Source of the DNA: Ectobacillus panaciterrae DSM 19096
Lineage (GTDB): Bacteria; Bacillota; Bacilli; Bacillales; Bacillaceae_G
NCBI RefSeq assembly: GCF_000430785.1
Contig: NZ_AUMR01000003.1
Location: 186,001 to 250,000 of the forward strand
Length of the DNA stretch: 64,000 nt
Direction: 5' to 3'
The notes beneath the pieces were generated by a model. It was not told the origin of the DNA and searched no databases. It was given only the letters and a program-made list of their open reading frames with translations. Of the stretch, positions 1-8,429 are shown in pieces. The translations under genes were made by a program, and so were the position numbers. How positions within the stretch are numbered: the stretch's first letter is position 1; the number at the start of each line of letters is the position of its first letter.

Positions 1-111
1 GGTTGTTGTTCGATGGAACGCCGTATGAATCGAAAGGTTCACGTACGGTGTGAAGCGGGGGAAAATTGAACCCAAACAGGTAAGGCTGAGGGGAATATTA
101 CCTATCGCTAC
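1..111 (+). mobile_element. 3' end of a group II intron (domains V and VI) inserted in polC
   Basis: Bases 18-51 fold as a canonical group II domain V: ACGCCGTA (18-25) pairs with TACGGTGT (44-51), TGAATC (26-31) pairs with GGTTCA (36-41), the loop is GAAA (32-35), and a two-base CG bulge lies on the 3' side (42-43). The CGC near the base is the usual catalytic triad position. The rest, ending ACCTATCGCTAC, fits domain VI and the 3' terminus, with the intron ending in AC at 110-111. The intron-encoded reverse transcriptase and domains I-IV would lie left of the window. It is in the sense orientation of polC. The form resembles bacterial class B introns; that class assignment is from memory. 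Confidence 0.85.
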
Positions 112-626
112 CCCATGCCGCTGCTTATGTATTAATGGCGGTGCGGATTGCTTATTTCAAAGTGCATTTCTCCCTCCTTTATTATGCAGCGTATTTTACA
201 GTGCGCGCAGACGATTTCGATGTAGATGCGATGACGAAAGGCTCAACGGCCATTCGCGCCAAAATTGATGAAATTGTCCAAAAGGGACTTGATGCGTCGC
301 CGAAGGAGAAGAACTTGCTGACGGTGCTGGAAATGGCGCTGGAGATGTGCGAACGCGGCTTCTCCTTTAAGAAAGTGGATTTGTACCGCTCGAGCGCCAC
401 AGATTTCATCATTGACGGCGATACGCTCATTCCGCCGTTTAATGCAATTGACGGACTTGGCACTAACGCTGCCTTAAACATAGTAAAAGCAAGAGAAGAC
501 GGCGAGTTCCTTTCAAAAGAGGATTTGCAGCAGCGGGCAAAAATTTCTAAATCTGTCGTGGCATACTTGGACAGCCAAGGCTGTTTAGAATCTCTGCCAG
601 ACCAAAACCAGCTCTCCTTGTTTTAG
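112..626 (+). CDS. polC: DNA polymerase III PolC, 3' exon (C-terminal part)
   Basis: The last roughly 171 codons of the Gram-positive replicative polymerase PolC (about 1430 residues in full). The translated part starts [16 protein letters not shown], a highly conserved PolC segment, and ends in a QLSLF beta-clamp-binding-like tail. The reading frame is open across the intron boundary. If the intron ends at 111, bases 112-113 (CC) complete a GCC Ala codon begun by the upstream exon, giving the AHAAAY expected in PolC. An essential gene split this way must be restored by splicing, so the intron is presumably active or recently acquired. The upstream exon is outside the window. Transcription continues towards rimP, but a separate promoter and hairpins follow. 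Confidence 0.93.
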
Positions 627-637
627 GTGAAAACTCT

Positions 638-666
638 TTGCAAAATATAGTACTATATGCTATAGT
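638..666 (+). promoter_or_regulatory. Candidate sigma-A promoter of the rimP-nusA operon
   Basis: TTGCAA (638-643), a 17-base spacer and TATAGT (661-666). The spacer contains a 14-base perfect palindrome, ATATAGTACTATAT. It lies just after the polC stop and about 220 bases before rimP, leaving a long leader. Confidence 0.55.
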
Positions 667-670
667 AGTA

Positions 671-730
671 AGCGGGTTAATCATGTCATGTATATTTTGA
701 AAAAAGAGTGGGGAAACCCGCTCTTTCGTG
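671..730 (+). promoter_or_regulatory. Leader hairpin with competing pairing (possible attenuator)
   Basis: AAAGAGTGGG (703-712) pairs with CCCGCTCTTT (717-726) around a GAAA loop, followed by a poor T tract. An upstream AGCGGGTT (671-678) is perfectly complementary to AACCCGCT (715-722), so it could pair instead and disrupt the hairpin. This is the layout of an antiterminator/terminator pair, or a NusA-dependent weak terminator. It may equally be the polC terminator with a chance complement. Confidence 0.5.
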
Positions 731-832
731 TTATTATCCCTCAATTTGGGTATAAGAGCCGAACGCTCGCTTGATATACATAATTTACTACAAGTGTTAC
801 TGCTTGAAATCGGTAATACTAAAACAAACTTT

Positions 833-858
833 CCCTGCTTTTAAGCAGGGGCTTTTGT
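833..858 (+). terminator. Intrinsic-terminator-like hairpin 32 bases upstream of rimP
   Basis: CCCTGCTT (833-840) and AAGCAGGG (843-850) form the stem, followed by GCTTTTGTT. It lies inside the presumed rimP-nusA leader, where B. subtilis is reported to attenuate nusA expression through NusA-stimulated termination; the match in position is an inference. Confidence 0.6.
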
Positions 859-889
859 TATCGTACATGTAGTAGGAAGGAGGCCGCTC

Positions 890-1357
890 ATGAGTAAAGT
901 AACGGAAATTGTCGAAGAGCTGGCAAAGCCGATTGTTGCAGAATTGAACTTAGAGCTTGTGGACGTGGAATATGTAAAAGAGGGAAAAGATTGGTTCCTG
1001 CGCGTCTTCATCGATTCTGATGCAGGAGTTGACATTGAAGAGTGCGCCGCGGTGAGCGAACGTTTAAGCGAAGCGCTGGACAAAGAGGATCCGATTCCTG
1101 ACCTTTACTTTTTAGATGTTTCTTCTCCCGGAGCGGAACGTCCCCTCAAAAAAGAGCAGGATTTTCAAAAGGCTGTAGGGAAACAAGTAGCTATCAAAAC
1201 ATATGAGCCGTTTGAAGGCGAAAAAAAGTTTGAAGGCAAGCTGCTTTCATATGACGGCACAACCGTCACTTTAGCAATGATTATAAAAACACGTAAAAAA
1301 GAAATTCAAATTCCAATGGAAAAAGTTGCAAGCGCTCGTCTTGCAGTTACGTTTTAG
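890..1357 (+). CDS. rimP: Ribosome maturation factor RimP
   Basis: RimP (YlxS family, DUF150) helps the 30S ribosomal subunit mature, acting on the S12/S19 region of the assembling particle in the cytoplasm. The 155-residue length is typical. The N-terminal KH-like half ([20 protein letters not shown]) and the [14 protein letters not shown] segment at the domain junction are family hallmarks, with an Sm-like beta barrel as the C-terminal half. The ATG has a strong AGGAAGGAGG ribosome binding site. It is the first gene of the nusA-infB operon and ends 15 bases before nusA. Confidence 0.95.
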   Translation: MSKVTEIVEELAKPIVAELNLELVDVEYVKEGKDWFLRVFIDSDAGVDIEECAAVSERLSEALDKEDPIPDLYFLDVSSPGAERPLKKEQDFQKAVGKQVAIKTYEPFEGEKKFEGKLLSYDGTTVTLAMIIKTRKKEIQIPMEKVASARLAVTF

Positions 1358-1372
1358 AAGAGGGGGATCTTC

Positions 1373-2461
1373 ATGAGCACTGAACTGTTAGATGCTTTGC
1401 TCGTATTAGAAAAAGAAAAGGGCATTAGCAAAGATGTTATTATTGAAGCTATCGAAGCAGCTTTAATCTCTGCTTATAAGCGCAATTTCAACCAAGCACA
1501 AAATGTACGCGTAAGCTTCAATCCAGAAGTGGGCTCCATTAAAGTATTTGCGCGTAAAGATGTGGTAGAAAGCGTATTTGATCCTCGTTTGGAAATTTCC
1601 GAAGAAGAAGCAAGACGTATTCATCCTAACTATCAAGTAGGTGACGTGGTTGAGCTTGAAGTAACGCCGAAGGATTTCGGCCGCATCGCTGCGCAGACAG
1701 CGAAGCAGGTTGTAACGCAACGTGTGCGCGAAGCAGAACGAGGCGTGATTTACTCTGAATTTATCGATCGTGAAGAAGATATTATGGTCGGCATTGTACA
1801 GCGTCAGGATGCACGCTTTATTTATGTGAGTCTTGGGAAAGTTGAAGCGCTTCTGCCTGTAAGCGAGCAAATGCCGAACGAGCAATATAAGCCGCACGAC
1901 CGCATTCGCGTGTTCTTGACAAAGGTAGAGAAGACGACAAAGGGACCGCAAATTTTCGTATCCCGCACGCATCCAGGACTTTTAAAGCGTTTGTTTGAAT
2001 TAGAAGTTCCGGAAATTTACGATGGCACAGTTGAAATTCGCTCTGTAGCACGTGAGGCGGGAGACCGTTCTAAAATCTCTGTGCACTCCGAAAACGCAGA
2101 TGTAGATCCGGTCGGCTCTTGCGTAGGACCTAAAGGGCAGCGTGTACAGCGCATCGTAAACGAGCTTAAAGGCGAAAAAATTGATATTGTCCGCTGGTCT
2201 AACGATCCAGTTGAGTACGTAGCTAATGCTTTAAGTCCGTCACAAGTTGTGAAAGTGCTTGTAAACGAAGAGGAAAAAGCAACAACAGTCATCGTGCCGG
2301 ATCATCAGCTTTCCCTTGCAATTGGGAAACGAGGCCAAAACGCACGCTTAGCTGCTAAGCTGACAGGTTGGAAGATTGATATTAAAAGCGAATCTGAAGC
2401 AGGCAAAGCAGGGATTTTAGACGAAGCGGACCATTTCGAATCAGACGCTGCATTTGAATAG
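1373..2461 (+). CDS. nusA: Transcription termination/antitermination protein NusA
   Basis: NusA binds RNA polymerase, stimulates pausing and intrinsic termination, and takes part in antitermination. The 362 residues carry the N-terminal polymerase-binding domain, an S1 domain (around residues 135-200, with RFIYVSLGKVEALLPVSEQ) and two KH domains, with GPKGQR near residue 246 and GKRGQN near residue 318. As in other Bacillus NusA proteins there are no C-terminal acidic repeats, and the tail is short and acidic. It lies between rimP and ylxR in the conserved order. Its product may control its own operon through the leader hairpins at 671-858. Confidence 0.96.
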   Translation: MSTELLDALLVLEKEKGISKDVIIEAIEAALISAYKRNFNQAQNVRVSFNPEVGSIKVFARKDVVESVFDPRLEISEEEARRIHPNYQVGDVVELEVTPKDFGRIAAQTAKQVVTQRVREAERGVIYSEFIDREEDIMVGIVQRQDARFIYVSLGKVEALLPVSEQMPNEQYKPHDRIRVFLTKVEKTTKGPQIFVSRTHPGLLKRLFELEVPEIYDGTVEIRSVAREAGDRSKISVHSENADVDPVGSCVGPKGQRVQRIVNELKGEKIDIVRWSNDPVEYVANALSPSQVVKVLVNEEEKATTVIVPDHQLSLAIGKRGQNARLAAKLTGWKIDIKSESEAGKAGILDEADHFESDAAFE

Positions 2462-2473
2462 AGGTGATACGGA

Positions 2474-2740
2474 GTGAGCAATCGAAAAGTTCCTTTAAGA
2501 AAATGTATTGCAACACAGGAAATGAAATCGAAGCGTGAGCTTGTTCGCATTGTCCGTTCAAAAGAAGGAGAGGTATCCATTGATTTAACGGGCAAAAAGT
2601 CCGGTCGTGGCGCCTACCTCTCTAGAGACAAAGAATCCATCTTACTTGCGCAAAAGAAAAACATCTTAGAACATCACTTAAAAGCGAAAGTCGACCCATC
2701 TTTATACGAAGAATTGCTGGCACTAGTGGAGCCTTCATGA
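2474..2740 (+). CDS. ylxR: YlxR family RNA-binding protein (RnpM)
   Basis: An 88-residue basic protein of the DUF448/YlxR family. The LRKCIATQEMKSKRELVRIV opening and the GRGAYLSRDKESI segment are diagnostic. The B. subtilis homologue has been described as binding RNase P RNA and modulating its activity (RnpM). The GTG start is chosen because of GAGGTGATACG just upstream. Its stop overlaps the ATG of ylxQ by four bases, which indicates translational coupling. Confidence 0.92.
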   Translation: MSNRKVPLRKCIATQEMKSKRELVRIVRSKEGEVSIDLTGKKSGRGAYLSRDKESILLAQKKNILEHHLKAKVDPSLYEELLALVEPS

Positions 2741-3048
2741 GCAATTGGAAAATGTTTTTAGGGTTGGCGAATCGCGCGCGAAAGGTGATATCGGGTGAGG
2801 AACTCGTATTAAAAGAGATTCGAAGCGGCAAAGCAAAGCTCGTCTTGCTGGCTGGCGATGCATCACAAAATACAGCAAAACGCATTACAGACAAAACAAG
2901 TTACTACAAAGTCCCGCTCAAAACAGTCGAAACCCGACAGGAATTAGGGCATGCAATCGGGAGAGATGAACGGGTTGTTGTGGCAGTGCTGGATGAAGGC
3001 TTTGCGAAGAAGCTGCGAAGCATGCTCGATACAACTTATCGGGGGTGA
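2737..3048 (+). CDS. ylxQ: L7Ae-family ribosomal protein YlxQ
   Basis: A 103-residue L7Ae/L30e/S12e-fold protein (YlxQ, sometimes RplGA), expected to bind kink-turn RNA. The [20 protein letters not shown] opening, the [10 protein letters not shown] strand and the [13 protein letters not shown]-like segment near the end (here [14 protein letters not shown]) fit the fold. It overlaps ylxR by four bases and ends four bases before the infB start, so it is firmly inside the operon. Its exact cellular RNA target is not known to me. Confidence 0.9.
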   Translation: MSNWKMFLGLANRARKVISGEELVLKEIRSGKAKLVLLAGDASQNTAKRITDKTSYYKVPLKTVETRQELGHAIGRDERVVVAVLDEGFAKKLRSMLDTTYRG

Positions 3049-3052
3049 AGGT

Positions 3053-5155
3053 ATGAGTAAAATTCGAGTTTATGAATATGCAAAACAACAGAACACATCC
3101 AGTAAGGATATTATTACAAAACTAAAAGAAATGAATATTGAGGTTTCCAATCATATGACAATGTTAGATGACGAAGTAGTTGAAAAGTTAGATCATAATT
3201 TTAATCCGACAGAAGAAGCGTCAAAACGTTCAATCGTAGAAGAGTTTGATGAAGAAGCAAACAAAGAAAACCCTGTGCGCAGCGGTAAAAAGAACAGCAA
3301 CAAAAAGAAGAAGAAGGATCAAGGCAAAAAAGTTGATACACGCCAAGACCGTTTCTCTGCTTCTAATAAAAAGGGTGCTCGCCCTGCCAAAAGCGATGCA
3401 GCGGATAAAGTTACATTTTCCGGTTCATTGACAGTGAGTGAACTGGCGAAGCAGCTTGGTAAAGAGCCTTCTGAACTCATTAAGAAGCTATTCCTTTTAG
3501 GAATTATGGCTACGATTAACCAAGCTTTGGACAAAGATACAATCGAATTGATTGCCGGAGAATACGGCATTGAAGTAGAAGAAGAAGTTGTAATGGATGA
3601 AACAGATTTTGAAACGTTCATTGATGAGCAAGACGAGGCTGATGATTTAGTAGAGCGTCCAGCGGTTGTTACAATCATGGGTCACGTTGACCACGGGAAA
3701 ACAACGCTTCTTGACTCCATCCGAAACTCTAAGGTTACAGAGGGCGAAGCAGGCGGAATCACGCAGCATATCGGTGCTTATCAAGTAGACGTGCATGACA
3801 AGAAGATTACGTTCCTCGATACACCAGGTCACGCAGCGTTCACAACAATGCGTGCACGCGGTGCGCAAGTAACAGACATTACAATTCTTGTTGTTGCAGC
3901 AGACGATGGTGTGATGCCGCAAACTGTAGAAGCGATTAACCATGCAAAGGCAGCAGAAGTTCCAATTATTGTTGCAGTGAATAAAATGGATAAACCATCT
4001 GCCAACCCAGACCGTGTAATGCAGGAGTTAACAGAACACGGATTGGTTTCTGAAGCTTGGGGCGGCGATACAATATTTGTGCCGATTTCTGCATTAACAG
4101 GCGATGGAATCGACAACCTATTAGAAATGATTCTACTTGTAAGCGAAGTAGAAGAATTTAAAGCAAATCCAAATCGTTTAGCGCTCGGTACTGTAATTGA
4201 AGCGCAGCTTGATAAAGGAAAAGGTCCTATCGCAACGCTGCTTGTTCAAAACGGTACACTGCGCATTGGAGATCCGATTGTAGTCGGTACATCTTTCGGT
4301 CGCGTCCGTGCAATGGTAAACGATCACGGCCGCCGTGTGAAAGAAGCGGGTCCATCCACACCGGTTGAAATTACAGGGCTAAATGAAGTGCCGCAAGCGG
4401 GAGACCGTTTCATGGTATTTGCAGACGAAAAACGCGCTCGTCAAGTCGGCGAAACAAGAGCACAGCGTTTGTTAGTCGAACAGCGCGGCGATAAGGCGAA
4501 ATTAAGCCTTGAAGACTTGTTCCAGCAAATCCAGCAAGGCGAAGTGAAAGACATTAACCTCATTGTTAAAGCGGATGTGCAAGGTTCCGTAGAAGCGTTG
4601 GCAGCGTCTCTTCAAAAAATTGAAGTAGAAGGCGTGAAAGTGAAAATTATTCACACGGGTGCAGGAGCTATTACCGAATCTGACATTATTCTTGCTTCCG
4701 CCTCCAATGCGATTGTCATTGGCTTCAACGTACGACCTGATGTGAACGCGAAGCGCACTGCAGAGGTAGAAAATGTTGATGTTCGTCTGCACCGTATTAT
4801 TTATAACGTAATTGAAGAAATCGAATCCGCAATGAAGGGTATGCTCGATCCTGAATTTGAGGAAAAAGTAATTGGTCAAGCGGAAGTGCGACAAGTGTTC
4901 AAGGTATCCAAAGTTGGAACAATTGCTGGTTGCTATGTAACGGACGGCAAGATTACTCGTGATAGCAGTGTTCGTGTAATCCGCGACGGTGTTGTTGTCT
5001 TCGAAGGTAAGCTTGACACATTAAAACGTTTTAAAGACGATGTAAAAGAAGTTGCACAAAACTATGAGTGCGGTGTGACTGTTGAGAAATACAACGATAT
5101 TAAGGAAGGCGACATCATTGAAGCATACGTGATGCAGGAGATTGAGCGCAAGTGA
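3053..5155 (+). CDS. infB: Translation initiation factor IF-2
   Basis: GTPase that brings initiator fMet-tRNA to the 30S subunit and promotes 70S joining. The frame is open further upstream, but the ATG at 3053 ([10 protein letters not shown]) follows GGGGGTGAAG and matches the usual IF-2 N-terminus, giving 700 residues. The charged linker around residues 65-120 is lysine rich. G-domain motifs are GHVDHGKTT (about residue 209), DTPGH (about 258) and NKMD (about 311). Beta-barrel domains II and III and a C-terminal fMet-tRNA-binding domain IV follow. It overlaps ylxP by four bases. Confidence 0.97.
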   Translation: MSKIRVYEYAKQQNTSSKDIITKLKEMNIEVSNHMTMLDDEVVEKLDHNFNPTEEASKRSIVEEFDEEANKENPVRSGKKNSNKKKKKDQGKKVDTRQDRFSASNKKGARPAKSDAADKVTFSGSLTVSELAKQLGKEPSELIKKLFLLGIMATINQALDKDTIELIAGEYGIEVEEEVVMDETDFETFIDEQDEADDLVERPAVVTIMGHVDHGKTTLLDSIRNSKVTEGEAGGITQHIGAYQVDVHDKKITFLDTPGHAAFTTMRARGAQVTDITILVVAADDGVMPQTVEAINHAKAAEVPIIVAVNKMDKPSANPDRVMQELTEHGLVSEAWGGDTIFVPISALTGDGIDNLLEMILLVSEVEEFKANPNRLALGTVIEAQLDKGKGPIATLLVQNGTLRIGDPIVVGTSFGRVRAMVNDHGRRVKEAGPSTPVEITGLNEVPQAGDRFMVFADEKRARQVGETRAQRLLVEQRGDKAKLSLEDLFQQIQQGEVKDINLIVKADVQGSVEALAASLQKIEVEGVKVKIIHTGAGAITESDIILASASNAIVIGFNVRPDVNAKRTAEVENVDVRLHRIIYNVIEEIESAMKGMLDPEFEEKVIGQAEVRQVFKVSKVGTIAGCYVTDGKITRDSSVRVIRDGVVVFEGKLDTLKRFKDDVKEVAQNYECGVTVEKYNDIKEGDIIEAYVMQEIERK

Positions 5156-5430
5156 TTGCTTCGCTCAACTGTGAATGCATCATCTATGACGCCCACTCCT
5201 TAAAGGATAAACGAGCTGTTCTGCAGCGCATCCTTACCCGTCTCAAGCAACGGTACAATATTTCCGTTGCTGAAGTCGGGTATCAGGATGCGTGGCAAAG
5301 AACAGAAATAGCGATCGTTTCCGTTTCGTCTGACCGTTCGGTTTGTGAACGCGAAGTGCAAAAAGCGTTGGAGATGATTGACTCATTTCCAGAGATCGAA
5401 CGTACGATTACGACGGTGGAATGGTATTGA
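5152..5430 (+). CDS. ylxP: DUF503 family protein YlxP
   Basis: A 92-residue conserved protein found between infB and rbfA throughout Bacillus. The segments [20 protein letters not shown] and the [10 protein letters not shown] ending are typical of DUF503. It has a ferredoxin-like alpha/beta pattern. The GTG start overlaps the infB stop (GTGA). The role is unknown; its neighbours suggest ribosome biogenesis or translation. Confidence 0.9.
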   Translation: MIASLNCECIIYDAHSLKDKRAVLQRILTRLKQRYNISVAEVGYQDAWQRTEIAIVSVSSDRSVCEREVQKALEMIDSFPEIERTITTVEWY

Positions 5431-5443
5431 ACGAGGTGATAGT

Positions 5444-5800
5444 ATGAAGCTACGTGCGAATCGCGTGGGAGAGCAAATGAAAAAAGAGCTCGGTGACATC
5501 ATTGGCCGCAAAATTAAAGATCCGCGCATCGGATTTGTCACTGTAACAGATGTACAAGTGAGCGGGGATTTACAGCTTGCAAAGGTGTACATATCTGTTC
5601 TTGGCGATGATGAACAAAGACAGAACACGTTAAAAGGATTAGCGAAGGCAAAGGGATTCATTCGCTCGGAAATCGGTCAGCGAATTCGTCTGCGCAAAAC
5701 GCCGGAAATTTCTTTTGAATTTGATGAATCCATCGACTACGGCCACAGAATTGAAACACTGTTGCACAAAATAAACAAAGATGAAAAGCATGAGGAATGA
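5444..5800 (+). CDS. rbfA: 30S ribosome-binding factor RbfA
   Basis: RbfA assists 16S rRNA 5'-end processing and late 30S maturation, and is needed at low temperature in other bacteria. The 118-residue product has the single KH-like fold signature [20 protein letters not shown] and the [20 protein letters not shown] stretch. The frame extends upstream, but the ATG at 5444 is preceded by ACGAGGTGATAGT and gives the usual length. A strong hairpin follows immediately after the stop. Confidence 0.95.
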   Translation: MKLRANRVGEQMKKELGDIIGRKIKDPRIGFVTVTDVQVSGDLQLAKVYISVLGDDEQRQNTLKGLAKAKGFIRSEIGQRIRLRKTPEISFEFDESIDYGHRIETLLHKINKDEKHEE

Positions 5801-5828
5801 TGGATAGACGTTGTCTATCCATTTTTTC
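5800..5828 (+). terminator. Intrinsic terminator after rbfA
   Basis: ATGGATAGAC and GTCTATCCAT form a perfect 10-bp stem with a GTT loop, followed by TTTTTTCTG. truB may still be read through this site or use its own weak promoter. Confidence 0.85.
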
Positions 5829-5851
5829 TGTAAATAAAATGAGGTGAAGTT

Positions 5852-6775
5852 ATGGAAGGAGTATTGCTGCTTAACAAACCAAAAGGAATGACCTCTCATG
5901 ATTGCGTTTTTAAAATAAGAAAAATCTTAAAAGAAAAACGTGTAGGTCATACAGGAACGCTCGATCCCGATGTTACAGGAGTATTGCCTATTTGCGTAGG
6001 AAGAGCCACAAAAATCGCTCAGTTTTTGACAAGTGAAACAAAAACGTATGAGGGACAAGTCACAATCGGCTTTTCGACTACGACAGAAGACGCGTCCGGT
6101 GACATAGTAGAAAGACAAGAAGTGAACCGTACGATATTGCGAAACGAGATTGAGGATGTTCTCAAATCACTGACAGGAACAATTGAGCAAATGCCGCCTA
6201 TGTATTCGGCTGTGAAGGTAAACGGAAAAAAGCTTTATGAATATGCAAGACAGGGGATTGAGGTAGAACGTCCTGTCCGAACCATTACAATTCATGAATT
6301 CGAGCTTCTCGACGACCGTGAAACGTTTCATGGTTCTCCGCTGTCATTCCGCTTCCGGGTGATGTGCAGCAAGGGGACTTATGTCCGAACACTAGCTGTT
6401 ATGATCGGAGAGAGACTTGGATTTCCTGCTCATATGTCTGATTTAATTCGAACGGCATCAGGTCAATTTACAATTCAGGATTGCATAACGTTTGAACAAA
6501 TAGAAGAAAATGTGCAAAATGGAACAGTAGGCAATATCTTTCGTTCGATTGACGAGACACTGCAGGATTTCCCGAAAATCATTGTGAATGAGGAGCAATC
6601 GGAAAAGGTGAAAAACGGTGCATTCCTTCCAAATGTTCTTCAGCTGACTGAGGGATTTGTAATGGTTTTTAATGAAAACGAACAATGCTTGGCAATTTAT
6701 GAACCGCATGCAGGAAAGAGCGGGTGGCTGAAGCCGACGAAAGTTCTTGTGAATAATCAAGAATTAAAGCTATAA
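5852..6775 (+). CDS. truB: tRNA pseudouridine-55 synthase TruB
   Basis: Converts U55 in the T-loop of tRNAs to pseudouridine. The 307-residue protein opens with GVLLLNKPKGMTSHD and carries the catalytic-loop motif HTGTLDPDVTGVLPICVGRA, in which the Asp near residue 38 is the nucleophile. The KGTYVRTLA segment near residue 172 is also characteristic. The C-terminal part is a PUA-like domain. The ATG follows AATGAGGTGAAGTT. It lies between rbfA and ribF as in other Bacillus. Confidence 0.96.
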   Translation: MEGVLLLNKPKGMTSHDCVFKIRKILKEKRVGHTGTLDPDVTGVLPICVGRATKIAQFLTSETKTYEGQVTIGFSTTTEDASGDIVERQEVNRTILRNEIEDVLKSLTGTIEQMPPMYSAVKVNGKKLYEYARQGIEVERPVRTITIHEFELLDDRETFHGSPLSFRFRVMCSKGTYVRTLAVMIGERLGFPAHMSDLIRTASGQFTIQDCITFEQIEENVQNGTVGNIFRSIDETLQDFPKIIVNEEQSEKVKNGAFLPNVLQLTEGFVMVFNENEQCLAIYEPHAGKSGWLKPTKVLVNNQELKL

Positions 6776-6789
6776 TGAGAGAGGAATTC

Positions 6790-6870
6790 TTATCTCGCTC
6801 TAATCGCCCGCAACTAAAGCATACAAGAAGCAATAACGGACGATAAGAGTACGATTAGTTCAACTAGCGT
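6790..6870 (-). repeat. Interspersed structured element, copy 1 (inverted relative to copy 2)
   Basis: Read on the - strand this sequence aligns along about 80 bases with 11679-11760 + strand: both open with CGCTAG, share TGAACTAATCG and TCGTCCG-like blocks, and end in TTAGAGCG followed by GATAA. It can fold as CGCT/AGCG, a 7-base 5' bulge, CTAATCG/CGATTAG and TCCG/CGGG. It sits in the truB-ribF gap. Which strand is transcribed is not known. Confidence 0.7.
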
Positions 6871-6928
6871 CAGAGGGGGAAATATCCTGCTGACGAAGTT
6901 TTACTTTACAAAAAAGGTGGATTCGAGC

Positions 6929-7891
6929 GTGAAACTCATTCATTTAACTCATCCTCATCAAATGAAAACAGATGAAGCAGAGCCCGCAGTTATGGCTTTA
7001 GGATACTTTGACGGTGTTCATCTCGGCCATCAAAAGGTTATTCAAACAGCAAAAAAGATAGCGGCAGATTGCGGCTTTAAAAGTTCCGTCATGACATTTC
7101 ACCCCCATCCGTCCGTTGTGCTCGGCAAGAAAGAGGCGCATGTAGAATACATTACACCTCTTCAAGCGAAAGCCCGAATATTGGAACAGATGGACATTGA
7201 TACTTTATATGTTGTCAAATTTGATGAAGCGTTTGCTTCTCTGCTGCCGCAGCAATTTGTTGACGATTATATTATTAGGCTCAATGTCAAGCATGTCGTA
7301 GCGGGATTTGACTTCACATATGGACGTCTCGGAAAAGGAACGATGGAAACTTTACCATTTCATGCAAGAGGAGAGTTTACACAAACCATGATTGAAAAAG
7401 TAGAGCTTCATGAAGAAAAGGTCAGTTCCACGCTGCTTCGCAAGATGATTCGAGAAGGGCGCATGAAGGATATTCCTTCTGTGCTTGGCAGATTTTATAC
7501 GGTAGAAGGAATTGTTGTTCACGGTGATAAACGCGGCCGGCAAATCGGCTTTCCTACGGCAAATATCGAAGCTGTCGATGCGTACATCTTACCTCCGACA
7601 GGTGTATATGCTGTGCGAATGAAAGTAAACGGGACATGGCACGATGGCGTATGCAATGTCGGATACAAGCCCACCTTCCAAAAGGATGAGAAGAAGCTGT
7701 CTGTAGAGGTTCATTTATTTGAATTTCAGGAGGACATTTACGGAAAACATGTTACGATTGAGTGGCATTTGCGCATTAGAGAAGAGAAAAAATTTAATGG
7801 CATTGATGAACTTGTCACGCAAATCAGCAAAGATAAGAAAACGGCTGAACAATATTTTCAGGAACAGCAAGAACAGACTTGCTTTTTCTAA
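6929..7891 (+). CDS. ribF: Bifunctional riboflavin kinase/FAD synthetase
   Basis: Phosphorylates riboflavin to FMN and adenylylates FMN to FAD. The N-terminal nucleotidyltransferase half has ALGYFDGVHLGHQKVI (about residues 24-39). The C-terminal kinase half begins near residue 185 and contains GRQIGFPTANIE. The GTG at 6929 is chosen because AAAAAGGTGG lies just upstream and the N-terminus MKLIHLTHPH matches the family; the frame is open 12 bases further upstream. The 320-residue length is normal. A weak hairpin (7896-7916) follows. The gene is not preceded by an FMN riboswitch. Confidence 0.95.
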   Translation: MKLIHLTHPHQMKTDEAEPAVMALGYFDGVHLGHQKVIQTAKKIAADCGFKSSVMTFHPHPSVVLGKKEAHVEYITPLQAKARILEQMDIDTLYVVKFDEAFASLLPQQFVDDYIIRLNVKHVVAGFDFTYGRLGKGTMETLPFHARGEFTQTMIEKVELHEEKVSSTLLRKMIREGRMKDIPSVLGRFYTVEGIVVHGDKRGRQIGFPTANIEAVDAYILPPTGVYAVRMKVNGTWHDGVCNVGYKPTFQKDEKKLSVEVHLFEFQEDIYGKHVTIEWHLRIREEKKFNGIDELVTQISKDKKTAEQYFQEQQEQTCFF

Positions 7892-7916
7892 GAAAACGTA
7901 GTATTCTAATCTACGT

Positions 7917-7999
7917 ACTTTAATTGAACCATTTCTTGGCATGTCGAGTCACCAACGTATGCTAGGGAATTGGGGATTGATATTAGGGAGGTGAACAGG
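7917..7999 (+). promoter_or_regulatory. Possible rpsO leader (S15 autoregulation)
   Basis: The roughly 80 bases before rpsO contain short complementary segments (TTGG near 7936 with CCAA near 7950, GGCAT with ATGCT) and run into the ribosome binding site AGGGAGGTG. Bacillus-group rpsO leaders commonly bind S15. I see pairing potential but cannot assign a specific known leader class. Confidence 0.35.
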
Positions 8000-8269
8000 A
8001 TGGCTTTAACACAAGAACGCAAAAATGAGATTATCGCTCAATATAAAACACATGATACTGACACTGGTTCTCCAGAGGTCCAAATCGCTGTCCTAACTGA
8101 GCAGATTAACACTCTTAACGGGCATTTACGTACTCATAAGAAGGATCATCATTCACGCCGTGGTCTTTTAAAGATGGTTGGTAAGCGTCGTAACTTACTT
8201 ACTTACCTTCGCAACAAAGACATCACACGTTATCGTGAATTAATCAACAAGCTTGGCTTACGTCGATAG
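8000..8269 (+). CDS. rpsO: 30S ribosomal protein S15
   Basis: Primary 16S rRNA-binding protein of the small subunit platform. The 89-residue product starts [20 protein letters not shown] and contains the near-invariant [20 protein letters not shown] and [15 protein letters not shown] segments. The ATG at 8000 follows GGGAGGTGAACAGG; the frame is open upstream, but that part is not conserved. It is closed by a strong terminator and precedes pnp. Confidence 0.97.
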   Translation: MALTQERKNEIIAQYKTHDTDTGSPEVQIAVLTEQINTLNGHLRTHKKDHHSRRGLLKMVGKRRNLLTYLRNKDITRYRELINKLGLRR

Positions 8270-8271
8270 TC

Positions 8272-8300
8272 AAAAAAGCGGGATTATTCCCGCTTTTTTG
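8272..8300 (+). terminator. Intrinsic terminator after rpsO
   Basis: AAAAAAGCGGGA and TTCCCGCTTTTTT form a long stem with a TTA loop and a T tract. Confidence 0.92.
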
Positions 8301-8429
8301 TTAGGTAAAAATATGGTATTCTTTAATAGTTTTTTATCTTTTCGGAAATACTAGAGAAAGATATGATTGGCATATAATTTACTTTTACATAGAGGCAATT
8401 ACATATTTTGAATTGAGAGGGGTACTTAA

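Noticed and set aside
50-268. Frame of 72 codons starting with GTG at position 50
   Set aside because: It runs across the intron domain VI and then in a different frame from polC; the polC frame is clearly the conserved one.
6776-6928. FMN riboswitch upstream of ribF
   Set aside because: None of the conserved FMN aptamer blocks is present; the gap is explained by the interspersed element.
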